64,000 bases of DNA, from assembly GCA_963792855.1 (NCBI GenBank), contig CAWBXZ010000009.1, forward strand, positions 1 through 64,000. The letters are read 5' to 3'. Source of the stretch: SG8-40 sp963792855 (GTDB taxonomy: Bacteria; Pseudomonadota; Gammaproteobacteria; Burkholderiales; Eutrophovitaceae). Made by a program: the position numbers and the translations under genes. The notes beneath the pieces are model-generated. The model was not told the origin of the DNA. It did no database searches and saw nothing but the letters and a program-made list of their open reading frames with translations. Positions 32,491-42,115 of the stretch are shown here, in pieces. Within the stretch, counting starts at the first letter, position 1; each line of letters starts with the position of its first letter.

Positions 32491-32547
32491 AATCCTAAAA
32501 TCAATAGGTTGTCACGCTTATTTAATAATTTAGTCTAACTTTCTTCA

Positions 32548-33291
32548 TCACGCTTCTGCCGGCGAGCTTTCACTACGCAGCGCTGCGCTGGCAGACAGTT
32601 CGTCTGATTCTGGTGCCTGATCGTCTGCGCCGTCTTCGCGCGCGATCGGTCCACCGTCTTGCGCTTCATCATCTTGCGATTCGTGGACTGGCACCTCACT
32701 GTCATGCGGCGCACCAATCCGAGCATCCGGCATGGCTTCCTGATCCGGATTTTCCACCAGAGATCCCAAATCTTCCAGTGGAGGCAATTCCTCCAGTGAC
32801 CGCAACCCCAAATCGTCGAGAAAACTGCGCGTCGTCGAATACAACGCTGGACGGCCGGGCGATTCCTTGTGCCCGACGATGTCGATCCAGCCGCGTACTT
32901 CCAGCGCTTTCAGGATGTTGCTAGATACCGTCACGCCCCGGATTTCCTCGATGTCCCCGCGCGTAACCGGCTGCTTATAGGCGATGATCGCCAATGTTTC
33001 CAGCACGGCACGCGAATACTTCGGCGGCTTCTGCGGATTCAGCCGATCGAGCCGCCGCTGGAGGTCCTGACGCACCTGGAAGCGCCAGCCGCTGGCAACG
33101 TTGATCAACTCTACACCGCGCTCGTTCCAGTCTGCTTTCAGCTCCTCGAGCAAGCGTCGGATGACATCCGCGCCATAATCCTCTTCAAACAGCTGTCGCA
33201 AGTCAGTTACGGGAACCGGCTCGCCACTGGCAAGCAATGCGGCTTCGAGTGTGCGCTTGATTTGCGCAATATCAGACTGCTGTAAGTCCAT
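32548..33291 (-). CDS. scpB: Segregation and condensation protein B
   Basis: 247 aa. Two winged-helix domains occupy about residues 10-180 (IKRTLEAALLASGEPVPVTDL; AVLETLAIIAYKQPVTRGDIEEIRGV; LEVRGWIDIVGHKESPGRPALY). It bridges ScpA and SMC in the bacterial condensin. The C-terminal 70 residues are Glu/Asp/Ser-rich and non-conserved. The start lies inside the 3' end of scpA (20-nt overlap). Confidence 0.96.
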   Translation of the reverse strand: MDLQQSDIAQIKRTLEAALLASGEPVPVTDLRQLFEEDYGADVIRRLLEELKADWNERGVELINVASGWRFQVRQDLQRRLDRLNPQKPPKYSRAVLETLAIIAYKQPVTRGDIEEIRGVTVSSNILKALEVRGWIDIVGHKESPGRPALYSTTRSFLDDLGLRSLEELPPLEDLGSLVENPDQEAMPDARIGAPHDSEVPVHESQDDEAQDGGPIAREDGADDQAPESDELSASAALRSESSPAEA

Positions 33292-34117
33292 GTGTGAGCT
33301 TTACATAAATTGGAGAAAACACGCCCTGCTGTGAGATCTGGACCATGGTTTCCTTGGCCAGCTCCAGAATGGCCAGAAAAGTAACAACCAGCACCGGAAC
33401 CCCTCGTTCCGGTTCAAACAATTCGTCGAATTGTACGAATTTGAGATTCTGCAGTCGCCTCAGAATCCGGCTCATGTGCTCGCGAACGGAAAGCTCCTCA
33501 CGACTGATGCGATGATGCCGCTTGACCTTTGCACGCGCCAGCAAACCGAGCCAGGCATTGCGTAAATCGTCAGGATTCACGTCCGGCAGGATCTCTTCGG
33601 TCGTTTTCTCGAACCATACCTTGACCGGTGTGAAATCCCGGCCGGCCTGGGGCAACTCGTCAATGTTTTGAGCTGCAAGCTTCATTCGTTCGTACTCGAG
33701 CAGGCGCCGCACCAGTTCAGCGCGCGGATCCTCCTCGTCATCGGCCACATGCCTTGGCCGCGGCAGCAACATGCGCGACTTGATCTCCGTGAGCATGGCC
33801 GCCATCAACAAATACTCCGCAGCCAGTTCGAGCTGATGCTCTCGCATCATTTCGACATACTCCATGTATTGCCGCGTCAGGTCAGCCATCGGGATGTCGA
33901 GGACATCCAGGTTGTGCTTGCGGATCAGATACAGCAACAGGTCCAACGGGCCCTCGAAAGCCTCCAGCACGACCTGCAAGGCTTCCGGCGGAATATATAA
34001 ATCCGTTGGCAATTCCAGTATCGCTTCGCCTCGGAACCGGGCAAGAGGCGAGGAGGACTGGATTTCAGTAACGTCGAGGCTCATAAGATTGGTGCCATCC
34101 GAAGTCGGCGTGATCAC
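33272..34117 (-). CDS. scpA: Segregation and condensation protein A
   Basis: 281 aa from GTG 34117; ATG 34084 (MSLDVTEIQ) is an equal alternative. ScpA is the kleisin that closes the SMC ring. Signature VVLEAFEGPLDLLLYLIRKHNLDVLDIPMADLT lies at about 48-80, and the C-terminal winged helix (VTFLAILELAKETMVQISQQ) binds the SMC head. Overlaps scpB by 20 nt. Confidence 0.95.
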   Translation of the reverse strand: MITPTSDGTNLMSLDVTEIQSSSPLARFRGEAILELPTDLYIPPEALQVVLEAFEGPLDLLLYLIRKHNLDVLDIPMADLTRQYMEYVEMMREHQLELAAEYLLMAAMLTEIKSRMLLPRPRHVADDEEDPRAELVRRLLEYERMKLAAQNIDELPQAGRDFTPVKVWFEKTTEEILPDVNPDDLRNAWLGLLARAKVKRHHRISREELSVREHMSRILRRLQNLKFVQFDELFEPERGVPVLVVTFLAILELAKETMVQISQQGVFSPIYVKLTHGLTAV

Positions 34118-34265
34118 GCATCAGCGCATTACGTTACCACCTCTGCGAGAAAGCCGCGCAGACGCGGGAACGCCATTCACTGCCAACACGTGATGATTCA
34201 ATCGCTTGCAGTTTCAGCAACGCGCCGAATCAGACATTGTCGGGAGAACGATTACACGGCAAAGC

Positions 34266-34300
34266 GTGGATTATCCGGGAAAAGCACCCGGATAATCCAC
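34266..34300 (-). terminator. Perfect 14-bp hairpin after clpB
   Basis: GTGGATTATCCGGG (34266-34279) and its complement (34287-34300) enclose a 7-nt loop. There is no clear T-run on the minus side, so it could be a terminator or a transcript-end stabiliser. Confidence 0.55.
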
Positions 34301-34305
34301 CTCCG

Positions 34306-36919
34306 TTACGCCGAAACCTGTTGCTCGGCTTCTTTCAAGCCTTTTGCGAAGGTAATCTTGCCGCCACGCAGTCCGACCCGCACCACGTCCTTGGCGGCGA
34401 AATGTCCTTCCAGAATTTCTCGCGCCAACGGATTCTCGATGCTTCCCTGAATCGCCCGCTTGAGCGGCCTGGCCCCGAATACCGGGTCGAATCCAACGTC
34501 GGCGATCTGCTTCAGCACTGCCTCGTCTACCTGAAGTTCCATGTCCATGTGCTGCAGCCGCTTCTCAAGGTACCCAAGCTGGATCCTGGCGATCGAGAGA
34601 ATGTGCTTCTCGTCGAGCGCATGGAACACGACGACCTCGTCGATCCGGTTTACGAATTCGGGCTTGAAGGCTGTTTTCACTTCCGCCATCACGGCCAGCT
34701 TGATGACCTGGTAATCGTCGCCGGACATCTGCTGGATCATCTGGGATCCGAGGTTGGATGTCATCACGATGACCGTATTCTTGAAGTCCACCGTGCGCCC
34801 CTGTCCGTCCGTCATCCGCCCGTCGTCGAGCACCTGAAGCAGCACGTTGAAGACATCCGGGTGTGCTTTCTCGACTTCGTCCAGCAGAATCACAGAGTAG
34901 GGCTTGCGGCGCACCGCTTCGGTCAGGTAACCGCCCTCCTCGTATCCAACATAGCCGGGAGGCGCACCGATCAGTCGCGCAACCGAATGTTTTTCCATGA
35001 ACTCGGACATGTCGATCCGGATCAGATGCTCCTCCGAATCGAACAGAAACTCCGCCAGGGCCTTGCACAATTCCGTCTTGCCAACGCCGGTGGGCCCCAG
35101 GAACAGGAAGGATCCATACGGTTTGTTCGGGTCCGCCAGACCGGCACGTGAGCGGCGAATCGCGTCCGAAACCAGACGTACCGCCTCGTCCTGGCCGACC
35201 ACGCGCTGGTGCAAGCGGTCTTCCATGCGCAGCAGCTTGTCGCGCTCGCCCTGCATCATCCGCGAAACCGGGATACCGGTGGCGCGGGACACGACCTCGG
35301 CGATTTCTTCCGCACCGACCTCCGTACGCAACAATTTGAAACGCGGGGGGCTTTCCCTCGCCGGACTCAGCCGTGCTGAGTTGCGCTTCGAGTTCCGGCA
35401 ATTTGCCGTATTGCAGCTCCGAGACTTTCTGCCAGTCGCCCTTGCGCTTGGCGGCCTCCATCTCCAGCTTGATCTTGTCGACTTCCTCCTTGATGTGCTG
35501 CGATCCCTGGACCTGGGCCTTCTCCGCCTTCCATACTTCGTCGAGGTCGGCATACTCGCGCTCCAGCTTCCCGATCTCCTCTTCGATCAGCGCAAGCCGC
35601 TTCTGTGAAGCCTCGTCTTTTTCCTTTTTCACCGCTTCGCGCTCGATCTTGAGCTGAATGAGGCGGCGGTCGAGCCGGTCCAGCGCTTCCGGCTTCGAAT
35701 CGATCTCCATCTTGATGCGCGCTGCCGCCTCATCGATCAGGTCGATGGCCTTGTCAGGCAGGAACCGGTCCGTGATATAGCGGTGCGACAACTCGGCCGC
35801 CGCCACGATTGCCGGGTCTGTAATGTCCACCCCATGGTGCAGTTCATAGCGCTCCTGCAGGCCGCGCAGAATGGCGATCGTGCTCTCGACGCTCGGCTCG
35901 TCGACGATGACTTTCTGGAAGCGGCGCTCCAGAGCGGCATCCTTTTCGATGTACTTGCGGTACTCGTCCAGCGTGGTCGCGCCGATACAGTGCAGTTCGC
36001 CGCGCGCCAGCGCCGGCTTGAGCATATTGCCGGCGTCGATCGCGCCTTCGGCCTTGCCAGCCCCGACCATGGTATGAATCTCGTCGATGAAAACGATCGT
36101 CTGGCCCTCGTCCTGCGCCAGCTCCTTGAGCACACTCTTGAGCCGCTCTTCGAATTCACCCCGGTACTTGGCGCCCGCCAGCAACGAAGCCATATCGAGC
36201 ACCAGCACACGCTTGCCCTTCAGCGTCTCCGGGACCTCTTCATTGATAATGCGCTGGGCGAGGCCTTCCACAATGGCGGTTTTACCAACACCGGGCTCCC
36301 CGATCAGCACCGGGTTGTTCTTGGTACGCCGCTGCAGGATCTGGATGCAGCGCCGGATCTCATCGTCGCGGCCAATAACGGGATCGAGCTTGCCCTGTTG
36401 GGCGCGCTCGGTGAGATCAAGGGTGAATTTCTTCAGTGCTTCACGCTGCCCTTCGGCTTCGGCGCTATTGACGCTCTCCCCGCCACGCACAGCCGCGACC
36501 GCTTGTTCGAGCGCGGAGAATTCGGCACCGTGTTCACGGAACAGCTTGCCGGTGTCGCCCTTGTCCTGTGTCAGGGCGAGCAGGAACAACTCGGACGCGA
36601 TGAACTGGTCACCGCGTTTTTGCGCCATCTTGTCGGTCACATTGAGCAGATTGCCAAGATCGCGCGACACGTTAACGTCGCCACCGTGCCCCTCAACCTT
36701 GGGCAATCGGCCAATCGCCGCGCGCAAGGCTTCCCGCAGCGCTTTGACGCGCACGCCGGCGCGCGACAGGAGGGACACGGTGAACCCGTCCTCTGACGCC
36801 AGCAAAGCACTCAGCAGGTGCTGCGGCTCGATATAGGGGTTATCAGAGCCGACGGCTATACTCTGCGCTTCGGCCAGGGCTTGTTGAAACCGCGTAGTGA
36901 GTTTGTCCAGACGCATCAT
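34306..36919 (-). pseudogene. clpB: ATP-dependent chaperone ClpB, split by a +1 frameshift
   Basis: Disaggregase that works with DnaK. Frame one (36919 to about 35350) carries the N domain, AAA1 with GEPGVGKTAIVEGL near residue 206 and the coiled-coil middle domain. The second frame (from about 35345 to 34306) carries RFKLLRTEVGAEEIAEVV, AAA2 with GPTGVGKTELCKAL, and the C-terminal domain. The switch lies in a C6 run (minus strand; 35345-35350). Five Cs would give KPPRFKLLRTEV in one frame and a normal length of about 870 aa. Both halves are otherwise intact, so an assembly error in the homopolymer is quite possible; a true null is the alternative. Confidence 0.88.
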
Positions 36920-37151
36920 TTCATCCTTGGTTCGTGGTTAATCCGAACATTGGGTAGAAACCCTGCAATTTCAAGCACCATACCGGTTCAATTGTCGGGC
37001 TCGAACGCATGCGTCAAGCGCAGCCCGTTGCGGTCGGCGCGGCGCCCCCGCGATCAACCGCATCATGTCACGGGTCCCCAAAGGCGGCATTTGCGCCAAG
37101 GTGGCAATACTGGCAAATTGCTGTCGATGTTTCTACAAGGACAAGGCACCA

Positions 37152-37748
37152 ATGAGACACGCAGTTGCATTACTGATCTTTCCTGGCCTGCTGGCCTTAC
37201 CGCTAACAGCAGCGGCGGACGAAGCCCAGGTACGCGAGATGACCCGGGAGGCCAAGGAGGTCGCCCGTGAATTTGTCGAGGAGCTGGGCGGCGCCCTGAA
37301 AGCGGCCCTTGCGGAGTCCGGTCCAGACGGCGCAATTACGGTTTGCCGGGATACCGCGCCGGCACTGGCGAACGCGTTGTCGCTTCGCACCGGGTGGAAA
37401 GTCAGCCGGGTGAGCCTGAAAACGCGTAACCCCCTGATCGGCCAACCTGATGCGTGGGAACAAGTGATCCTGCAAGAGTTCGACGAAAAAGCGAAAGGCG
37501 GAGCGGACGCGGGAAAAATGGTCGCCGCCGAGATCGTGTCGGAGCCCGGGGGAGACTACTTCCGGTTCATGAAGGCTCTGCCCGTCAAACCGCTGTGTCT
37601 CACGTGTCATGGCAGTGACGAGAGAATACCCGCATCCGTGCAGGCAATCCTTGCCCGGGAATACCCAAATGACCGGGCGACCGGGTATTTCGCCGGCCAG
37701 ATCCGCGGAGCCGTCACGATCAAGCGAAAACTCGATCCGGACAACTGA
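37152..37748 (+). CDS. DUF3365 (Tll0287-like) exported heme protein
   Basis: 198 aa from ATG 37152, with AAGGA upstream; an open frame upstream is not coding-like. Signal peptide at about residues 1-20 (LPLTAAADE). The DUF3365 domain follows, with the single heme c site CLTCHG near residue 158 and the closing segment RATGYFAGQIRGAVTIKR. Members are periplasmic c-type heme domains, sometimes sensory; no kinase is fused here. It lies between clpB (divergent) and nadC. Confidence 0.88.
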   Translation: MRHAVALLIFPGLLALPLTAAADEAQVREMTREAKEVAREFVEELGGALKAALAESGPDGAITVCRDTAPALANALSLRTGWKVSRVSLKTRNPLIGQPDAWEQVILQEFDEKAKGGADAGKMVAAEIVSEPGGDYFRFMKALPVKPLCLTCHGSDERIPASVQAILAREYPNDRATGYFAGQIRGAVTIKRKLDPDN

Positions 37749-37897
37749 TTTTCCCATCGTTCGGGTTCCGCAACGGGGCGAGTCCGCCCCGGGTCACCGG
37801 CATCCGCGCTCTAACGGACACAGACGGCGTTAGTCACGCGATTGGTTGATCACCCAAAGAAACATGGACAGCACCGCTATCGGGTGCAACAGAAAAC

Positions 37898-38746
37898 ATG
37901 ACCATCAGTACAGACTTGCAGCGCGAAATCGACCGTTCGGTCAAACAGGCGCTCGCCGAGGACGTCGGCAGCGGTGACGCGACGGCACTTCTTGTCCCGG
38001 CCGACGCGCTGGCTCACGCACGCATACTGACGCGCGAAGACTGTGTTCTGTGCGGATCCGCCTGGCTGGAGGCCGTATTCCGGCAACTCGACAGGCGGAT
38101 CGAAATCGAGTGGCATGCCGCGGACGGTGAGAAAGTGCCCGCCGGGACCGTCGTGTGCGACCTGCGCGGCCCGGCCCGTCCGTTACTGACGGGAGAGCGC
38201 ACGGCACTCAATTTTCTCCAGACCCTGTCAGCCGTCGCCACCAAGACAAACGCTTACGTCCAGGCCGTCGCCGGGACCCGTGCCGCCATCCTCGACACCC
38301 GCAAGACTATCCCGGGGCTGAGGCTCGCTTTGAAGTACGCGGTCAAGTCCGGTGGCGGCGTCAATCACCGCATCGGTCTGTATGACGGCATTCTCATCAA
38401 GGAAAACCACATTGCCGCAGCGGGCGGCGTCCCAGAGGTTTTGGAACGCGCGCGCAAAGCCAACCCGGATATCCCGACCCAGATCGAAGTCGAGACAATT
38501 GAACAACTCGAGCAAGCGATCGCCAATGGTGCCAGGCTGATTCTGCTCGATAATTTCACGGCTGAGCGTATGGTTGAAGCAGTCAGGATCACTGCGGGCC
38601 GGGCCAAACTGGAAGCATCCGGTGGCATTACGCTGAAGAATGTGCGAAAGATTGCGGAGACGGGGGTCGATCGCATTTCCATTGGCGACCTGACGAAGGA
38701 CATCACGGCCATCGATCTGTCGATGCGCTTCGTATCGATGGCGTAG
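37898..38746 (+). CDS. nadC: Nicotinate-nucleotide pyrophosphorylase (carboxylating)
   Basis: 282 aa. Converts quinolinate and PRPP to nicotinate mononucleotide in de novo NAD synthesis. Motifs are ERTALNFLQTLSAVAT, DTRKTIPGLRLALKYAVKSGGGVNHR (phosphate and quinolinate contacts), IKENHI and LEASGGITLKNV. nadA and nadB are not in the window. It is convergent with the methyltransferase gene. Confidence 0.97.
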   Translation: MTISTDLQREIDRSVKQALAEDVGSGDATALLVPADALAHARILTREDCVLCGSAWLEAVFRQLDRRIEIEWHAADGEKVPAGTVVCDLRGPARPLLTGERTALNFLQTLSAVATKTNAYVQAVAGTRAAILDTRKTIPGLRLALKYAVKSGGGVNHRIGLYDGILIKENHIAAAGGVPEVLERARKANPDIPTQIEVETIEQLEQAIANGARLILLDNFTAERMVEAVRITAGRAKLEASGGITLKNVRKIAETGVDRISIGDLTKDITAIDLSMRFVSMA

Positions 38747-38796
38747 CGCGAGGCAGGCCTCGTATCGCCGACCGGTGGTGCTTGGTAACCGCTTCT

Positions 38797-39432
38797 TCAG
38801 ATTACCGGTTTGCGAGCGACGAGGTCGACCAGTGCCGCCATGCCGCTGTGCTTCGGGCCTTCATCGAGCACCGCTTCGTATTCCCGCAGGCTTTCGATAT
38901 CCCAGTCGGCGAAAGCATCTCGCAGCATGTCGAGCGTGTATAAATTCTCCAGCTTTCCCGGCCCGCCCGAGCTGTATTGCAGTTGCCTGGTGCCGTAGCC
39001 CTCGAGCAGCAGCAAACCACCGGGTTTCAAAGCCGACCAGAAACCGTCAAACAGCGTCTTGCGCTCAGCCGGGGTCGCGAACTGGATGAAGATGCAGACC
39101 AACGCGTCGAACTCGCCCTTCGGCCAGTCCCAATGCATCAGATCGGCGCATTCAAATTGAACCGACACCTTACGCTGCGCTGCCAGTTTGCGCGCCTTTT
39201 CGATGCCCAGCGGCGAGATATCGACTGACACCACCTCACAGCCCTGCTGGGCCAGCCAGACGCCGTTTCGCCCCTCTCCATCGGCGACTGCCAGCACCCG
39301 CATGCCGGCATTGAACAACGACTTGCGGGAAGCCAGGAATACGTTCGGCTGGGTGCCGAATATATAGGTGTCGGTGGAAAACCGCTCGTCCCAGAACTGC
39401 CGGGCGTCGTCAAACCCGTCTGTGCTCGCCAT
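38797..39432 (-). CDS. Class I SAM-dependent methyltransferase (TehB-like)
   Basis: 211 aa from ATG 39432 (MASTDGFDDARQFWDERF); a longer frame to 39492 runs into thrC and is less likely. The Rossmann methyltransferase fold has motif I VLAVADGEGRNGVWLA, then VVSVDISPLGIEKARKLA and the later LKPGGLLLLEGYG. The YIFGTQPNVFLA start is typical of TehB/UbiG-type enzymes acting on small molecules; the substrate is unknown. It starts 8 nt after the thrC stop and is probably co-transcribed. Confidence 0.88.
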   Translation of the reverse strand: MASTDGFDDARQFWDERFSTDTYIFGTQPNVFLASRKSLFNAGMRVLAVADGEGRNGVWLAQQGCEVVSVDISPLGIEKARKLAAQRKVSVQFECADLMHWDWPKGEFDALVCIFIQFATPAERKTLFDGFWSALKPGGLLLLEGYGTRQLQYSSGGPGKLENLYTLDMLRDAFADWDIESLREYEAVLDEGPKHSGMAALVDLVARKPVI

Positions 39433-39439
39433 ACCGGGC

Positions 39440-40564
39440 TCAGCCACCGAGGTGCTGTGATATGACGCTCTCGATCGCGCCGCGTTTGGCATCTACCACG
39501 ACCGGCTTCGTGCTTTGCCCGATGGCCGTGTCGGGATCCTTGAGGCCATGACCGGTGAGTGTGCAGACGATGGTGGAACCCTCGCCAATCAGGCCTTTTT
39601 CGAGGTCTTTGCATAGCCCTGCAATCGAGGCAGCAGACGCCGGCTCACAGAAAATGCCTTCGGCCTCGGCGAGCAGCTTCTGGCCGCGCAGAATTTCCTC
39701 GTCGGTGCACTCGTCGAACCAACCACCGGACTCGTTCTTGGCGGCCCATGCCAGGTCCCAGGAAACCGGATGGCCGATACGGATCGCCGTGGCAACCGTT
39801 TCCGGATCATCCACCATGTGTCCGCGCAGAAACGGCGCCGCGCCGCTCGCCTGATATCCGACCATGATGGGCCTGCGCGTGGCTAACGGTTTACCCAGAT
39901 GCGGGCACTGTGTTTCGCAATGATTGCAACTACCGCATCGCATGCCGACTGCTTCGCTATAGCCGATCCAGTGTGCCGAAATGTTGCCGGCATTGCCAAC
40001 CGGCAGAACGTGATAATCGGGTGCTTCGCCGAGCGCTTCCAGCACTTCGAACGCAATGGTTTTCTGCCCCTGCAAGCGATAGGGGTTGATGGAATTGACA
40101 ATATCCACCGGCATCGTCTCGGCCAGTTCCTGTACCAGGCGCATCCCGTCGTCGAAATTGCCGCGAATCTGGATCACGACCGAGCCATGCATCATCGCCT
40201 GGGACAATTTGCCGAGTGCAATCTTGCCCTCCGGGATCAGCACAAAGCAGCGAATATTGGCACGCGCGGCGTAGGCTGCGGCTGACGCGGACGTATTGCC
40301 TGTGGAAGCACAAATGATCGCTTGCGAACCGCCCTCCACCGCTTTCGTGACCGCCATGGTCATGCCGCGGTCCTTGAACGAACCGGTCGGATTCAGTCCT
40401 TCGAACTTGCAGAGAATCCGTACATCCTTTTGCAGCAACTTTGGCAAGTTGCCGAGCTCGATCAGCGGCGTGTTGCCTTCGTTCAAAGTCACCACCGCCG
40501 TCTCGTCCGATACTGGCAGACGGTTTCGGTAGCGATTGATAAGTCCTGTGTAATGGCTTGTCAT
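39440..40564 (-). CDS. thrC: Threonine synthase with Cys-rich insert
   Basis: 374 aa PLP enzyme making L-threonine from O-phosphohomoserine. The PLP lysine lies in NPTGSFKDRGMT, the phosphate cup in VGNAGNISAHW, and the C-terminus has LTGHGLKD. About residues 208-232 hold an insert with four Cys and two His (MRCGSCNHCETQCPHLGKP) absent from E. coli and B. subtilis enzymes, a possible Zn or Fe-S site. In operon order alaC, hom, thrC. A downstream methyltransferase follows within 8 nt. Confidence 0.95.
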   Translation of the reverse strand: MTSHYTGLINRYRNRLPVSDETAVVTLNEGNTPLIELGNLPKLLQKDVRILCKFEGLNPTGSFKDRGMTMAVTKAVEGGSQAIICASTGNTSASAAAYAARANIRCFVLIPEGKIALGKLSQAMMHGSVVIQIRGNFDDGMRLVQELAETMPVDIVNSINPYRLQGQKTIAFEVLEALGEAPDYHVLPVGNAGNISAHWIGYSEAVGMRCGSCNHCETQCPHLGKPLATRRPIMVGYQASGAAPFLRGHMVDDPETVATAIRIGHPVSWDLAWAAKNESGGWFDECTDEEILRGQKLLAEAEGIFCEPASAASIAGLCKDLEKGLIGEGSTIVCTLTGHGLKDPDTAIGQSTKPVVVDAKRGAIESVISQHLGG

Positions 40565-40649
40565 AAAAAGATTTCTTGATCTGATTCTTCTAGTGGGAGG
40601 GAAAAATCTGGCGGTGCCCTCTCCGCATTCCCTGATCCGGAGACGACTG

Positions 40650-41966
40650 CTACTTTCCGTCGAGCGATTCTATTCGAATGCGCGTGACCGAACCGGTAGT
40701 GACCTCCAGGGCCTCTATCTTCTCGATCGCCGCGTTCATCTCCTTTTCCCTCGTCATGTGGGTCAGAAAGATGATGTTGACCGTCTCTTCACCCTCGGCC
40801 GGCTCGCGCTGCAGCATCGCCTCGATCGAAATCTTCCGGTCGGCGAGTATCCGTGTAATGTCCGCCAGCACCCCCGGTTGGTCAACCACCGGAACCCGCA
40901 AGTAGTAACAGGATTGCACCTCACCCATCGGCAATACCTGCACGTCAGACAATTGGTCCATGCGGAACGCAAAATGCGGCACCCGGTGCTCCGGATCAGC
41001 CGTATGCAAGCGCGTGACATCGACCAGATCGGCAATCACTGCCGAGGCTGTTGGCTCGGCGCCCGCGCCGGCGCCGTAGTACAGGGTCGGACCGACCGCG
41101 TCGCCCTTGACAAGGATCGCGTTCATCGCACCTTCCACATTGGCGATCAGCCGGCGGTGCGGAATCAGCGTCGGATGAACCCGCAGTTCGATGCCTTCCG
41201 CAACCCGTTTGGTGATCCCCAGCAGCTTGATGCGATAACCGAACTCCTCGGCATTGCCGATATCAACCCGCGCCAGACTGGAGATGCCTTCCGTGTGCAC
41301 CTTGTTGAGCTGTACCGGGATTCCGAATGCCAGAGAAGCCATGATGGTGAGCTTGTGCGCGGCATCCACGCCTTCGATGTCGAACGTCGGATCGGCCTCG
41401 GCGTAGCCGAGGCGCTGCGCCTCCGCGAGCACCGTTTCGAACGCGGCGCCGGTGTCGCGCATCTCGGACAGGATGTAATTGGTCGTGCCGTTGATGATGC
41501 CCGCCACCCACTCGATCTGGTTTGCGGCCAGGCCTTCCCTCAATGCCTTGATAATCGGAATACCGCCGGCGACCGCCGCCTCGAAGGCAACACTCACGCC
41601 CTGGCGTTGCGCCGCACTGAAGATCTCGTTGCCGTGCTCCGCCAGCAAGGCCTTGTTCGCGGTAACCACAGGCTTGCCGTTTTCGATCGCGGCGAGCACC
41701 AGTTTGCGCGCGACATCGGTGCCCCCGATCAACTCCACCACAATATCGATTTCCGGATGCGCCACGACCTCGAAAGGGTCGTCAGTCAGTTCGATCTCGC
41801 CCCCCAACACTCTCCGTGCCTTGTCCAGGTCACGCGCTGCCGCCATGCGCACGACGATTTCCCGGCCTGCCCGGCGTGCGATCTCCTCACGGTTGCGACG
41901 CAACACTTCATGGGTGCCGCTGCCGACGGTACCAACCCCCAGCAGCCCGATAAGCATCGGCTTCAT
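40650..41966 (-). CDS. hom: Homoserine dehydrogenase
   Basis: 438 aa. Reduces aspartate semialdehyde to homoserine with NAD(P)H. GLLGVGTVGSGTHEVL starts the Rossmann domain, the catalytic segment is AGIINGTTNYILSEM...AQRLGYAEADPTFDIEGVDAAHK, and the C-terminal ACT domain at about 350-430 (RVPVVDQPGVLADITRILADRKISIEAML) is the usual site of threonine feedback. It lies 85 nt upstream of thrC. Confidence 0.97.
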   Translation of the reverse strand: MKPMLIGLLGVGTVGSGTHEVLRRNREEIARRAGREIVVRMAAARDLDKARRVLGGEIELTDDPFEVVAHPEIDIVVELIGGTDVARKLVLAAIENGKPVVTANKALLAEHGNEIFSAAQRQGVSVAFEAAVAGGIPIIKALREGLAANQIEWVAGIINGTTNYILSEMRDTGAAFETVLAEAQRLGYAEADPTFDIEGVDAAHKLTIMASLAFGIPVQLNKVHTEGISSLARVDIGNAEEFGYRIKLLGITKRVAEGIELRVHPTLIPHRRLIANVEGAMNAILVKGDAVGPTLYYGAGAGAEPTASAVIADLVDVTRLHTADPEHRVPHFAFRMDQLSDVQVLPMGEVQSCYYLRVPVVDQPGVLADITRILADRKISIEAMLQREPAEGEETVNIIFLTHMTREKEMNAAIEKIEALEVTTGSVTRIRIESLDGK

Positions 41967-42115
41967 AAAACCCTTCTCGAATATGGTTTATTCAAACTGA
42001 CAAATACAACGCGTCACGGCCGGCCGGCTGTTGCAAACCCACCGCGGGAAACCGGAGCCGCTTTACAGCTCAGCGGCGCGGGCGCATTGCGGAAGGCAGC
42101 GAAAGCACCGGCAAG

